Below are positions 1 through 11,871 of a stretch of 64,000 bases of DNA, piece by piece (positions within the stretch are counted from its first letter, which is position 1; each line of letters begins with the position of its first letter). The position numbers and the translations under genes are program-made. The notes beneath the pieces were generated by a model. That model was not told where the DNA came from, did not search any database, and was given only the letters and a program-made list of their open reading frames with translations. The DNA comes from Gorsachius magnificus (taxonomy: Eukaryota > Chordata > Aves > Pelecaniformes > Ardeidae), in NCBI GenBank assembly GCA_034008185.1, contig CM067082.1, positions 7,486,984 to 7,550,983 of the forward strand, given 5' to 3'.

Positions 1-2011
1 CTCTCCTCCCATTATTCCTAGGGATAGTGCTCCAACCACTCTGCTTTTGTTTATGTTTCCAGTGCTGCTTCTTGAAGCTGTGCTCCTTTGCATAACTGAA
101 CTAACTAACTGAAAAAGGGACTGGGATCAAGGAAGTTTGTCCCTCAGGATGGCGTCTTGACCACCAACAAACACTGCAGAATGAACAGTAAAATAGACAT
201 ACAAAGCAGAACAACTCTGACAGGAAAGACTGAGAGGCACCTTCCTTAAACTTCTCCAGTTTATGGTTTTGGGGTCTACTGGGGACAGCACGATCCAAGT
301 CCTCTCTCTGAACCTACAGAAGCATTTGAAACAAGTTTTTCTGTATCCTCATAATACCTTCTAAAGTGTCTGAGTGTCCCTCAATCTCTCCTAATGACTC
401 TGTCCTATTCTCTATGAAATATTTAAATCCTAGTTGAGTCAGAAACTTCTGCAACAACTTCATTGTCACTTGAGATCATGAGGCTGACTTCCCTCCCAGA
501 ACAAATGAGTGGAGAACTGGATTTCTCACTTTTTAAGAAAGTGTCTTGAGAAGAACACCGTGGACCACCACTAGCACATTACAGAGTCAACATTTTCTTC
601 TCTTGATTTTTACAACAAATGCTCATCTATGAACTACTTCACTTTCAGTTGTACTAAATATTTCCCCTCATCCAAATATTACAGGTTTGGCAGGAAAACA
701 CATATTAATGCATGCACACATGCACATTAGTTTTGGATGGCGTGAACTTTTTATTTATTTGGTTTTGGCTCAGCACTGAAATGATAGAGTAATTTATTCA
801 CTATCCCACCGAAATTAGACTTTTCAAATTAAGGAGACATAGTTAATTAAACCAAAAACTTTTATTTAATATAATTTAATGTATTAGGACTTTTTTTGAC
901 CTTTGATTATTCAAAATGTTCTCAACAGATGAATGTCTTTCTGTCTCTCCTTTGAGACAGACTTGAAACTTGAGTTTGAAAACCATAGCTGGCTCTGACT
1001 CTCCTCAGGCAAAAGGACTTTCAGTCATTTGTGCAGGAAACAGTCCTTTGCCTGGCTGGTCCTCAGCCTGTGAAATGAACTCCAGAAGGATCCTGGGCCT
1101 GTCACAAGCATCACTACTTCCATTCCTAGCTGAAAGAGCACAAGTTGCTATCTCTGACAAGCACATAAAGCACAGTGCATCTTAAAACAATTAGGAAAAA
1201 AAAAAAAAAAAAAAAGGAAAAATAAACCTAACTGAAAGAAGAGACTACACAAATAATTTTTCCCCCAGGATAAGATTAGAGTGGAACGAACTCCACGTAG
1301 CAGATGTTGGTTGTGGCACTTAATGTTCTACAGGAAGGTGCTCAGATGCCTGAGCCTTTGCAGAGCAATTGTAAAATGCTTCTTGGCATGCCTGAAGACT
1401 TAATGTTATTAAAAAGTCAAAGCTATCAGATGCAACAAACCAGCCTGGTCTGACTTTTGGCAACTTGTTATTTCATATGGTGTAAATAATCATAAAATCA
1501 AATGGCATGTACTTATAATTTTATAGTAATTGCGTCTATAGCACTTGCCAGTTTTTCCATAATAACTTCATGTATAATTAGTACAGAATCTTCAGGCATA
1601 AATAACTCTCTAATTAGTCTATAATCTGTAATTATAATGCACTTACAGACTAGTTATTTGCTTATTTGGACTCTGTAAAATAAAATATATTCCTGATAAA
1701 ACTTTGAAGGAGAATTATGTAGATTTTGTGTTTGGAGATCATTCTTAGAGCTGTCAGGAGAAAGAAAACAAGATGTAATACAGTTATTGAAATTAGAAAG
1801 TGTTCACTAGTTATGACATGTTTATGACAATGAATGATAGAAGAGGAGATGCAGATTAAGAAAAAGATCAACAGAAAGGTTTATTGAAATCATACAAAAG
1901 TAAACAGGCACCTTTCAATTTCCTGTGAATCCCATAACAAGGAACTTGGGGGTGAGAAACAGCAAGCAAGAGTAGCAAGACAATGTTTTGTTTCAGCTAT
2001 TTCTTTTAGGG
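1..2011. other. Non-coding AT-rich stretch, no gene seen
   Basis: No exon, RNA gene or recognisable transposon. The open frames are short and look like chance products of AT-rich DNA. Two things stand out: a run of 20 A at 1196-1215, and an interval around 1500-1670 with several TAATTA/TAATTAG-type homeodomain core motifs (near 1577, 1612 and 1628). Whether the latter is conserved cannot be judged from one sequence. Confidence 0.6.
1196..1215 (+). repeat. Poly(A) run, A20
   Basis: Twenty uninterrupted A followed by GG. No LINE or SINE body is recognisable upstream, so this is a simple homopolymer rather than a demonstrable retroposon tail. Confidence 0.9.
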
Positions 2012-2195
2012 CCTGGCCTTGCCTTATCTTGCCTTGCCTTGCCTTACCTTGCTTTATCTTGCCTTGCCTTCCATTTTCCCTTCCCCTTCCCTTTCCACTT
2101 CCCCTTACCTTCCATTCCCTTCTTGTCCTTTGCCTTCTCTTTACCTACATTCCTTTTTCTTTTCCTCTTTTTTTCCTTTTCCTTTTCCCTTTGTC
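2012..2195 (+). repeat. Degenerate CCTTG/CCTTCC pyrimidine tract
   Basis: About 180 bp made almost wholly of C and T. It starts as a CCTTG pentamer array with CCTTA and CTTTA variants and grades into CCTTTCC and TTTTCC units. It yields low-complexity frames rich in Leu, Pro, Phe and Ser that are artefacts, not genes. Long polypurine-polypyrimidine tracts can form triplex (H-DNA), but this one is not a clean mirror repeat. Confidence 0.85.
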
Positions 2196-3148
2196 TAGGA
2201 ATCATAGAAACAAAAAGAATAATGCTATTTGATAATCAGATAAACATCCCACTGGCAAGAAATGCATGAGCTACTGCATCTCAGGAGAAGAAAGCCTCAG
2301 ATGAAAGGATTTACTCAAAAATGACATACCTCAGATGACAGTAAGTCTTGGATAAATGAGTTGGTACATGACTTTCCAGGAGGACAGTTTTGTGACAGCT
2401 TTAAAACTGTGATATTAAGGTAGTTCTAAAACACTTTCAATTCCCTAAGATGGTTTGGGGTTTTTTTTTAGAAATATTCTGAGGTACTTGCAGAGTATGC
2501 ACCATGAATAATACTACTCTTCAGCATGTTGCTTAAGAGATTTCCCTGTACTTTTGCGATAATGCAGAGATGAATATTTGAAAATCTGCACTTTTACAAC
2601 TTTTAGTGTTAGAATCTGATTACCACACATTGATACAGAGAGGAAAATACTATTGTTCTCAGTTTGGTGAAAACCCATTGCAAGAGGTGCTATTTCACCT
2701 GGAATTGGTTCATATTGTGAAACCTGTGATGTTTCAATATTCCTTTAATGTCAGCGGACTGATTTTCTGGATTATTTTCTTCCTTCTCACAAGAAATGCA
2801 ACAGATAGAACAAGAAGAAAGGTAGAATGAATAGGATGGATAAAATAATTCCCTTAAGGTTAAACAGAAAAATCAGAAATAAAAAGCTGAAATACAGGTG
2901 AAAGCTAATGAATAATTCTTCATATCAAGTTAAGGCCAGAATCTGATGTGCCTGTGAATGGGTGTTACGGATTATGTTCAAGCTTCCCAGGGAGCTGAAA
3001 AGATTTCTTGGTAGGGAGAATTTCACAACTAGAGCTAGGTTCTATGCTAGAAGATCCAGACAATTAACAGTTTAAAGAGGAAAATGAAATAAAAAAACTC
3101 TGGAATTGGCATCACTGTGAAAAAATGTCTTACCTTTTTCCTTATTTC
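2196..3148. other. Non-coding stretch, nothing recognisable
   Basis: Ordinary AT-rich sequence between the pyrimidine tract and the first CR1 copy. I see no exon-like structure, repeat family or RNA gene. Confidence 0.5.
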
Positions 3149-4095
3149 ATAGAATCACAGAACGGCTGAGGTTGGAAGGCACCTCTAGAGATCATCTAGT
3201 CTAACTCCTATGCCCAAAGTAGGATCTGCTAGTACAGGTTGCTCAGAGCCACATCTGCTTGGGTTTTTAGTATCTCCAAGGACAAAGACTCCACAGCCTC
3301 TTTGAGCAGCCTGTGCTACTGTTGGATCACCATCACAGTAAAAGCTTTTTCTTACATTTAAATGGAATTTCCTGTATTTCAATTTGTGTCCATTGCCTCT
3401 TGTTCTGTCACTGGGCACCACTGAGAATAGTATAGCCCTTCTTGTTTCCCTTCACTCCCTTCACCAGATTCGACTCCATGTGACCTTTTGTTTTTCTTCC
3501 CATCCCTACATGCTTGGATAGTGTCTCTATTTTGTTCTTGGGTAATAGCCCATTTCCATCTCTTGTATGCTTCCATTTTGTGTTCGAGTTTTACAGGGAG
3601 CAACTTGTTCATCCATGCAGGCTTCCTGCCACCCTGGCTTGATTTTCTGCTTGTCAGGATGGTCCAATCTTGAGCTTGTAGGAGGTGATCTTTGAAAATC
3701 AACCACTCTCCTGGGCCTGCTTCTCTTCAGGGCTATTTCTGATGGGATTCTTCCAAGTAGGTCTTTACAGCAGCCAAAGTCTGCTTTCCTTAAGTCCAGC
3801 GTTATGATCCAGTTTTGGTTTGTTTTTTTTGGTTTTTTTGACCAGCTTCCTCCTCTCCAGATCCTGAACTCAACCATCTCAAGGTCTCTCTTTTCAAGTA
3901 TAAGGTTCAGCAGTGTTTCCCCTCATCAGCTCCTTGATCATCTGTGTCAAGAAGTTTTCATGAATACACTCCAGGAAATTTCCTGGATTTGTCGTGCTTT
4001 GCTGTATTGATCTACAAACAGATATTGGGATGTTTAAGTCCCCCATGGCCCCCCTAGGGCCTGCACATTTGAGGCTTCTTCCAGTCATCTGGAAA
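3149..4095 (-). mobile_element. CR1 LINE copy, internally deleted (endonuclease part joined to 3' end)
   Basis: Read on the minus strand. The right part (4095 down to about 3437) encodes decayed CR1 ORF2 from the endonuclease domain: MGDLN in place of the family's MGDFN, then FLECIHENFLTQMIKE, MVEFRIWRGG and RKADFG. It continues into the linker after the endonuclease (KPAWMN, EAYKRW, ACRDG). Near 3426-3436 the sequence jumps from that linker straight into the CR1 3' terminal region ([10 protein letters not shown], equivalent to the usual VT-D-TRGN segment). It ends at 3149 in the reverse complement of the ATTCTATG-type tail. The whole reverse transcriptase is therefore missing. The endonuclease SDHE motif reads RDLE, so the catalytic His is also lost. 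The copy is dead. Identity is firm; the outer right edge is good to about 20 bp. Confidence 0.9.
3440..4095 (-). pseudogene. CR1 ORF2 remnant: endonuclease C-terminal half plus linker
   Basis: Three overlapping open segments in different frames (3894-4115, 3527-3877 and 3379-3702, all minus) together cover the C-terminal half of the CR1 apurinic-type endonuclease and the following linker. Frames shift between segments, so at least two indels separate them. Known role of the family: the endonuclease nicks target DNA for target-primed reverse transcription. Here the SDHE catalytic motif is altered to RDLE and no reverse transcriptase follows, so no activity is expected. Confidence 0.8.
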
Positions 4096-5654
4096 ATTAA
4101 ATTGATGGAATGCAATACAAAAGCACTAGATTGTAATACATATCATGCTGGCACGGGGTATGAAATAACTGAGATATTTTTGTAAAATTACTTAAAATTC
4201 TTAGTTTAAAAAAATCCATTATTTATAAAATTGCTAATTGTTATAATTGCTGTAATTGGCTTTGATCGCAAAATGAGACAAAAAATCAGAAATTCAGTTC
4301 TGACCTTGACATTGCATTTTTACACAGCTGAATATTTTTTTTTAAACATGCTATTTTATACTTCAGCATAAACTCAAGAATAAAGAAAGAAGAACATTTT
4401 GGTAATAATGAAAGTATATTCTATATTGTTTGTGGTGATATAAGAAGAATTCAACATGAAACATTTTTATTTCTTTCATTTCATGTTATTAAAGAAACAG
4501 ATATGCTTATATAAATGGTTTTTATTTTATTAAATATGAACTTTTCAGAAAAAAGTAATTAATTTTCTTTTGAAAAAAAAAGGTTCATTCATATTCAGTA
4601 AGAATTGTGTAGAAGTTTAATTACTGGTGACCAACGCGGTCATTGTATTTCTTCATAGTGGTCAGATAATTTCACCCCATTGACTGAAAAATACAGCTAA
4701 GATAAGGGAGAGAAAACAGAAGACAAGAAATTTCATGTTCTTGTGCAGTACTCACAGGCTGCTTGAATGAATGTGGTATGAATGTCAAATAGAGGATGAT
4801 CGTACTCCCTCATGAAGCTGCACACAGGCATTTCTTCCACATTGTTATACTGCATGGCATGCACTAGAAATGTCTGACTCAGAAGAAGACACAGTCAAAT
4901 CAGCTATACTTTGTGCCTGTCTTCAAATTCTTTCAAAAACACTCCTGCATATAACACTGTAATCTGTCTGTGTTTCCAGTCTTTCAAAGAACTAAGGGCT
5001 AGAGCAAATAAATGCTAAGAGGCCAAAATGCCATTCAGGGGGAATTCTTCACTAGAAAAAATAGGGGTAAAAAAAAAATAAAAATTCATCCTAACATTTA
5101 TCTGAGACATGCTCTTAAGACTTCAGGTAGAATCTTCCTTAGGATCTGATGCTATAGCTCTCTGCTTTCCATCTTTGATGAGCTAACATTTCAGAATCTC
5201 CAAAACAGGCAGCCTTGAAGCAAGAGCCTTCAAAAGTCCAATTTCTTTTCTGCATTCATCATTTATGTAGATGAATTCAGTTCAAATGCAATTAAATAAC
5301 CAACTAGATGTTTTTAATTTCCAGAGGGCAATAGATTTAGTTCCAGGGCAGCATCAAGCTGGTTTTTGCACCTCAGCTCATCAGAAAAGCCTGAAAAAAC
5401 ACTTTAGCAGTGAAAATGCTTCCCAGGTTTACTGGAACAAATAGCAGATAGCAAGTTGGGCTATTCTAGCTATAGCTAGAAGATAAAAAAATTGTTAAGA
5501 ATGTGGATGAGGAGTAGGTAAGCAAGAGCTGCTTCAAGTTAGAAAGTCCAAATAGCATATAAACCAACTATGAATTGTCACACAGATTGCCAGTTATGTT
5601 TATGTTTTATAATTAGCTTATCAACATATTTATCCAACATTTATCTGACATATG
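4096..5654. other. Non-coding stretch between two CR1 copies
   Basis: AT-rich sequence without recognisable exons or repeats. It contains a perfect 18-bp palindrome at 5464-5481 (centre CTATAG). No RNA gene is seen. Confidence 0.5.
5464..5481. other. Perfect 18-bp palindrome
   Basis: TTCTAGCTATAGCTAGAA equals its own reverse complement. By simple odds a palindrome this long has roughly a one-in-four chance of appearing in a 64 kb window, so it may mean nothing. Confidence 0.9.
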
Positions 5655-6318
5655 TCACAACAACCCCATGCAATGCTACAGGCTTGGGCACTAGTGGCTG
5701 TAAAGCTGCTTGGCAGAGAGGGATCTGGGGGTACTGGTCAACAGCCACCTGAATGTGAGCCAGCAGTGTGCCCAGGTGGCCAAGAAGGCCAATGGCATCC
5801 TGGCTTGTATCAGAAATAGTGTGACCAGCAGGACCAGGGAAGTCATCCTTCCCTTGTACTCAGCATTGTTCAGGCCGCACCTTGAATAGTGTGTTCAGTT
5901 TTGGGCCCCTCATTACAAGAAAGACATTGAGGTGCTGGACCGTGTCCAGAGAAGGGCAATGAAGGTGATGAGGGGTCTGGAGCACAAGTCTGATGAGGAG
6001 CAGCTGATGGAACTTGGGTCGTTTAGCCTGGAGAAAAGGAAACTGAGGAGAGACCTTATTGCCCTCTATAACTACTTGAAAGGAGGTTGTAGTGAGGTGG
6101 GTGTCAGTCTCTTCTCCCAGGTAACAAGAGTTAGGACAAGGATGAAAGGAAATGACTTCAGGTTGCACCAGGGCAGGTTTAGATTAGATATTAGGAAAAA
6201 ATTCTTCACTGAAAGGGTTATCAGCCGGTGGAATGGGCTACCCAGGGAAGTGGTCATGTTACCATCTCTGGAGGTATTTAAAAGACAGGCAGATGAGGTG
6301 CTTAGGGACATGTTTTAG
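5655..6318 (+). pseudogene. CR1 ORF2 C-terminal fragment, broken
   Basis: The longest surviving frame is 5932-6318, 128 codons starting at [10 protein letters not shown] and including [33 protein letters not shown] and [12 protein letters not shown], ending EVLRDMF. Upstream, the family's PHLEYCVQF segment carries an in-frame TAG at 5887-5889 in place of the Tyr codon, and another early stop disrupts the LG-WL segment. This is the end of ORF2 beyond the reverse transcriptase core, so it has no catalytic motif. Confidence 0.85.
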
Positions 6319-6389
6319 TAGTGGACAGGTAAAGTTGGACTTGATGATCTTAAAGGTCTTTTTCAACCAAATGATTCTGTGATTCTATT
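5655..6389 (+). mobile_element. CR1 LINE copy, 5'-truncated
   Basis: Plus-strand 3' part of CR1. It begins at the segment equivalent to HNNPMQ (CACAACAACCCCATGCA), runs through [24 protein letters not shown] sequence and the usual C-terminal ORF2 region, and ends in GATTCTGTGATTCTATT, a short octamer tail. Only the last part of ORF2 and the 3' UTR are present, as is typical of CR1 because reverse transcription usually stops early. It is close in sequence to the copy at 16582-17386 but more decayed. Confidence 0.93.
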
Positions 6390-7056
6390 AAACATTGAGT
6401 AGAAAAGAATGAGAGATCAGTCTTCCTCACACTTAGGTGAGTTTCGTACAAACCAGGCTTTAGGGTTCTACCTCTAAGTCCATGAGACTTTGCATGAATG
6501 TGGCTTCGCTATGGTCCAGTTTGAACAAGAGGCTTGGAGGGATAACTGATCTCAGTTTGTCTTAAAATACCATTCTGAAAATCTCTGAATGTGTACAGAT
6601 ATCCATGAATCTGGAGATCATGGGACAGGGCAGATGTCTTGGTAATTATTCCAACTCCTGAGGCACAGTCTTCAGTAAGGGTCCCTCAGAGAGAAGCTGT
6701 AACAAGCCCAGGGGGTGTGAAATGCTTTGCCTTCATTGTTCTGTCTGGACTGCTTTCATATGCTTTCCTTTGTAGCAGGGCAAAGTTTCCTACTGTATCA
6801 GGGCAAATAGATAAGGCTATGGAAATTTAAAGTTTTGCTGGATAGGCAGGACCACTTTTAGGGATTGGTTATAAACCCAAAGCTACCAGAGTATTTAATT
6901 TTTCAGGGTTCTTGGATTAACATTCATCATATCATCAATCATTTGTCCACAACTCATTCTCTACCCACACAAGGTCTGTTTTTCCAGAGATGTATCTTTC
7001 ATTTCTAGAAGTTAGGATTTTTTTTGTTTTAAAAAATCAGTACTGTCATCTTTTCC

Positions 7057-7080
7057 AAAAAAAAAAAAAAGAAAAAAAAA
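7057..7080 (+). repeat. Poly(A), A14-G-A9
   Basis: Simple homopolymer with one interruption; no retroposon body is recognised upstream. Confidence 0.9.
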
Positions 7081-7893
7081 TTCAGATTTATAATGAACCA
7101 CATGTGATACTATGAAAAATAAGTGAGGGGGAAAAAAAAAGAATCAAGGATAAGCTTCTGTATATAATTTGTATGAACAAAAAAAATTTCAAAATTTACA
7201 CCACTTAGTTAAAAGGCTTCCAGCTCATTTAAACCTCCAACATCTTAGATCAGTTCTCCAAGCGAATCACAGTAGACTAGCAGGCTGCTATTTGCTCCAT
7301 CCTTAAATGTTATTTAAAGCTGCCTACAACCAGAGCTCCAACTCTCAGAGATTTAAAAGAAGGAGCATGAAACAGCTGTTCATTCTTCCATTTCCAAGAA
7401 ACGCATTTCAGATGATCCATGCTTTAATTTAAAGTTGAAAGCCCCAGAATAAATATGCCTTGTAGGCTAACCAAAAGTTAATTTGCTATCAGTTGCCAAG
7501 GCAGCCACTTGCCAATGCTCCCAGTTCTAGCAAAATGTTGGGCAGAAACTGTAGCAAAAATAAGGGGGAAGTAGGACTGGGATACATGAATAGCATTACC
7601 TCAGAGAAAAGCACCATTTCTAAACAGACTCTGGTACTAATCCATCAATAAGGAACGGAGGAATTCTAAAAACACCTTGGAATTACATTTATATGCAATT
7701 GTGTGGAACAAATCTAATTATATTCACAATTATAACACTTATTTTTAGCAGAAAAAAAAAAAACCGTACAAGGAGTGACAAATGAATTCAAAGACTACAG
7801 GAAAAAAATCTCTATCTGAAGCAAAAAGGGAAAATGATTTTCAAAACATTGTTTAAAGGAGGTTTTTTTCATTGTTTTGGGTGGCTTTTTTGC

Positions 7894-7914
7894 TTTTTTT
7901 TTTTTTTTTTTTTT
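7894..7914 (+). repeat. Poly(T), T21
   Basis: Uninterrupted run of 21 T after GC. No minus-strand SINE or LINE body is recognised downstream of it. Confidence 0.9.
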
Positions 7915-10900
7915 ATCACCAGGATTGTGAATTATTTTTTTCAGTCAAAGCAAAATTTCCCTGCAACATGGAGGGGATATATCACTGAAGGAATAATTAC
8001 ACTACACAGTTGGATGAAAAAATGAGACCACAAAAAAAAGAGAAAGATCTGTCCAGTCACTGGTCAGGAGCACATGTCCAGGAGGCATCACAAAAGGGAG
8101 TTAACACAGGCTTTGCTGTGCTGTGACATATGCTGCTTTGTCACAAGAAGTAGAATTTATCTTACCTAAAAGCTGATCTAAATCAGTGCTTCTGACTTTG
8201 TACTTAAGAGATGGAAATAGGTAGGTCCAAAGGCATCTTGCCTGTCTTAGGCACTTGTTAAAGGGTGCAATTATTAAGCTCAAAATATTTCTGTAGCTTC
8301 ATTAACTATAGAGGGAGCCTATGGAGTTCACTTACACAGAAAGCCTACATTTTAAACAGCTATGAGTAACTGACTAAAATCTCACCCTTTGTCTACCCCA
8401 AGGAACCAATCTATTGAGAACTTAAGTTTCAGAACAGCATGAGGCAAACTAGCTGGCTGAACTATTTCAGGTATAGGTTTATTCGTGGCGTGTCGTGTTT
8501 AAGCAGTCACGTTGTGCTAACACTACTTACTACTCAGCACCTTCTATAACAAACAATGATATCTGTAATATTTTGGAAGGCTCTTAGGAAGGTTACAGGG
8601 GAAAAATAATGGATTCATTTTATGATCTCCATAACATGGAAAGTCCTGGTTTATGAAGAGTCCTTATGCCCTGTCCAACCATTCTAAATGCTTGTGCACT
8701 GTGGGGAATAGGGGGAATTCTTGCTTGCTACAGCAAACTTAGCCTTTTGATATCCTGACAGCCAATATATACCCCAATGCAAATCCAAAAACATGGGGAA
8801 TTATCTCTTCCAAAAATGCTGAATCCAAGCATTCTTGCACATATTGCAGAAAGACATTTAAACTCACAGGGTACCTGCAGCACAACAACCAAATACAGTT
8901 TACAATTAGTTGTTGATTTCCATGGTGTTTTTTCAGGCTCTAAGTCCATAACCCCATCATGGAAGTGTTACCTAAGAAAACCTCTGAGTCCCAAAGTAAC
9001 CCCACATGCCGTGGCTGCTGGCAGTTCCTGAATGTGAGAGAGCAATCTCTATGTATGGTGCTCTCTAGGTCACTTCCAAAGTACCAACTGAGAAGAAACA
9101 GATGTTCCCATTGGCAACATTATGAAATCCTCAGCATCCAAGTGAGCGGCACCTTTGCCTGAACTCGCTGAGATAACAAGACCACACTGAGAAAGCAAAG
9201 CCTCCTGCCAGTTACCATAACACCTGATGTGATGTTGCCCTACAAAAACGAGTTTATCCAACAGTACAGAGACATCTGCTCTAGTGTAACAAATTAAAGT
9301 ATCTTTGGAAGTAGAGGTATTTTAACTTTTGTCTACATCAGCTATTCAATCCTTGCAAAATTTTCTCATTTCCCCCTTCATGTTGGATTCACATAGAAAA
9401 TGGCATTTCTGACAAAGACAGAGAGACACTGGTTGAAAAAAGACATCAAGATTCTGCTCCATGGAGGTTCTTTTCATATGTAGGTTTTCAGGATTAAATA
9501 TGCACTTTGCAATACTGCTGAGACAATACTTGAACCACTGAGAAAAATAGGGTAGACTTAGCTTATTAGTCAGTGTAAATAAAGGTAGCATATCCTGAAT
9601 CTGTACAAGTCTCAGACTAATAAAATGCTTGCAGTAGAACAGACAGTAATGAAAAAGAGATGGGATGTTGCATGGGTGACCGAATCATGGCTCCTGAGCA
9701 TTTACTTATGTCAGTAATAGCATGAGACCTTCTAGGTAAAAGGGAGGAGGTTATCTAGATAAAGGCTGTTGAAGGTAAAAAGAGTTGAAAACCCTGGCAA
9801 CCGATAGCATATTCAGCATCACAAGAGAACAGTGAGACTACCTACTTCCCCTAAGCCAATGCCACCCTTCCTATAGTGAAGTGTATCATGTCTCTAATAA
9901 AGATCTTAGTATGCGAGACTGATTCCGGCAGGATGGCTACCAATGACACAGAGCATCAACTCACAACGTGGTTGAAGTGAACCTGCAATATGAGGTTAAC
10001 ACTGTAGAAGATATGTCTGATTCTTAGGCCAGTTCTCCATACAGTTTAAGTCCTTGAAGTTGAATCAGCAGCTGAATTTATAAAATAAAACTGAATGTAA
10101 AGCACCAAAAATGTAATTGGGAAGCAAAACCAAGGTGGTTACCGAACATATTTTACACAGATTCTACTCCATTTCAAATGTTACAGCTTCTGAAGATCTA
10201 TAATTGAGCAATTATGAAACAGAGAAAAGAATGATCATTTGTGTGTGAGTGCTATAGAACAATGATAGACCATTAATTGAAACACTAATTACCTTTCATA
10301 AGTGTTTTATGAGGCAGACAGCTTCTAACATAGTGCTAGAAGCAACATTCAGGGCATTATTTCCGTCAAAGCTTTTCGGTTGAATTGCACTATTGTTTAT
10401 AGCTACTCTATCTACCCTCAAACAGCGTACAATTTTAGATACTTGTTTCCAAGGAGCAACCTCTCATTTTTATCTTGCATTTACAGTGCAAGAAACTGTT
10501 TTCTGTCTCTGCTATTCATGTTGCTTAGAAGCCTACTCCGTAGTGCTGTTATGAATATGGACTCTTTAGTTGGACTAGAAGAAGTCAGACTAGCCAAGCC
10601 TACTCACATAAATATACTTACCGGAAAGAGTGAGCCTGCTCTCGTGAATAAGTGTTTGCCAGTATTCTCCATGGAGATTCGAGGATTGGTCCCATGAAGG
10701 CCAGAGAACCTCTTGAAGATAATTACTGATATTTAATAAGTATAGAAGACACAAGACTCTGGAGTTAAATGATTCCCTTACAGCTGAAGAAAATATATGA
10801 ATATGACTAATATTGGTTATAAAAATAACTTCATCATAAAAAAGAATTACTTGGAGATTTCAAAGATTATTTTTTAACTGTGTACACTTCTTTATTGATA

Positions 10901-11151
10901 GAAATTAATGCTACATGTTCATTATAAATTAACTTAAAATTTTAACTCATGAATTATCTCTTCTCTTTGTCTGCTAACAGACATTTCTCTCTTTGAGACT
11001 AGGAAATCTGGCAAGTGATAAACTTGGCATCTCACTTCCTATTACCTTTTTTGGTGGTCTTTGTCCCAAGGCTTTCAATGATGAATGCAAGTTTGGCTCA
11101 TATGAAATCTGTTTCTTGGAAACAAAGATGGACAGATGTTTTAGACCCCTT

Positions 11152-11189
11152 ATTTGCATATGAGGTGTTCTGTGCATATGTATGCAAAT
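11152..11189. promoter_or_regulatory. Inverted pair of octamer (ATTTGCAT) motifs
   Basis: ATTTGCAT at 11152-11159 and its reverse complement ATGCAAAT at 11182-11189 form a 9-bp inverted repeat. CATATG motifs lie at 11157-11162, 11175-11180 and 11205-11210. ATTTGCAT/ATGCAAAT is the established POU/Oct factor site. That the pair is functional is inference only; the local sequence is AT-rich, so chance is quite possible. Confidence 0.35.
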
Positions 11190-11850
11190 TATCATGTTTA
11201 TGTGCATATGTTTTATAGTGGGACTTTATTGTGAAGTTCTAGTGTTTTCTGGGGTTAAATTTTCTTCATTCTTAACAGTTACTTGCCATTTTGAATAACA
11301 ATATAAAAATGACATTTCTGATTGCATTTTTCTCTGCTGATATTAGGAACTACAAATCTGGTGGAACTGATTTGGGAAGCTCTGTGTCTTAAGGACTGTT
11401 CCAAGAAACCTAGCCATTTTACAGAGCAATAGACATCATAAATTGGTTGTTGATAAATACCCAATATCACACACAGGATGAATACTTAGTCTCATAGATA
11501 GGAACTGACTGAGGGTCACTGAACAGGGGTATTAATAACATCTGACTGAGAAACTAGCTAGGAGATTAATTTCTGCTCACCACAGTGTTTTTTCTTTAAG
11601 GGGAGGTTGTATACACACTTCATAAAGCAGATGCGTTGTTGTGGAGTTAAAAATAAAAAGGAGCTTCCATCAACAATGCTTGGCACTAAGGCGATCCTGG
11701 GGAAGGCCCTAATATGGCCTGTCATGGAGCTGGGAAGAAGAATGCTATGGTATTTACCCATACACCACTTTTAAGAGAACAGTGAGGTAAGGATACTGGC
11801 ATAATTTGCTTTGATTGAGGGAGTTATGAATGCAGATAAAAGACACAAAC

Positions 11851-11871
11851 CACACACACACACACACACAC
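11851..11871 (+). repeat. (CA)n microsatellite, about 10 units
   Basis: Ten uninterrupted CA dinucleotides plus one C, a typical potentially polymorphic dinucleotide repeat. Confidence 0.95.

Larger units (their letters stand above)
6390..11850. other. Non-coding stretch of 5.5 kb, no gene seen
   Basis: No transposon family or exon is recognised. It holds A14 plus A9 at 7057-7080 and T21 at 7894-7914. 7200-7520 has a non-repetitive, conserved-looking texture with TTTAAA and TTGCCA motifs. 11152-11189 holds an inverted pair of octamer motifs. An open frame of 105 codons (10380-10697, plus) has no recognisable domain and is within chance expectation. Confidence 0.5.

Noticed and set aside
1988..2269. 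93-codon Leu/Pro/Phe/Ser-rich frame
   Set aside because: Translation of the CCTTG/CCTTCC simple repeat.
5932..6318. 128-codon frame as a host gene
   Set aside because: Its segments are those of CR1 ORF2, with stops upstream and a CR1 tail downstream.
10380..10697. 105-codon plus-strand frame
   Set aside because: No recognisable domain, no splice or promoter context, and within chance expectation for the window.
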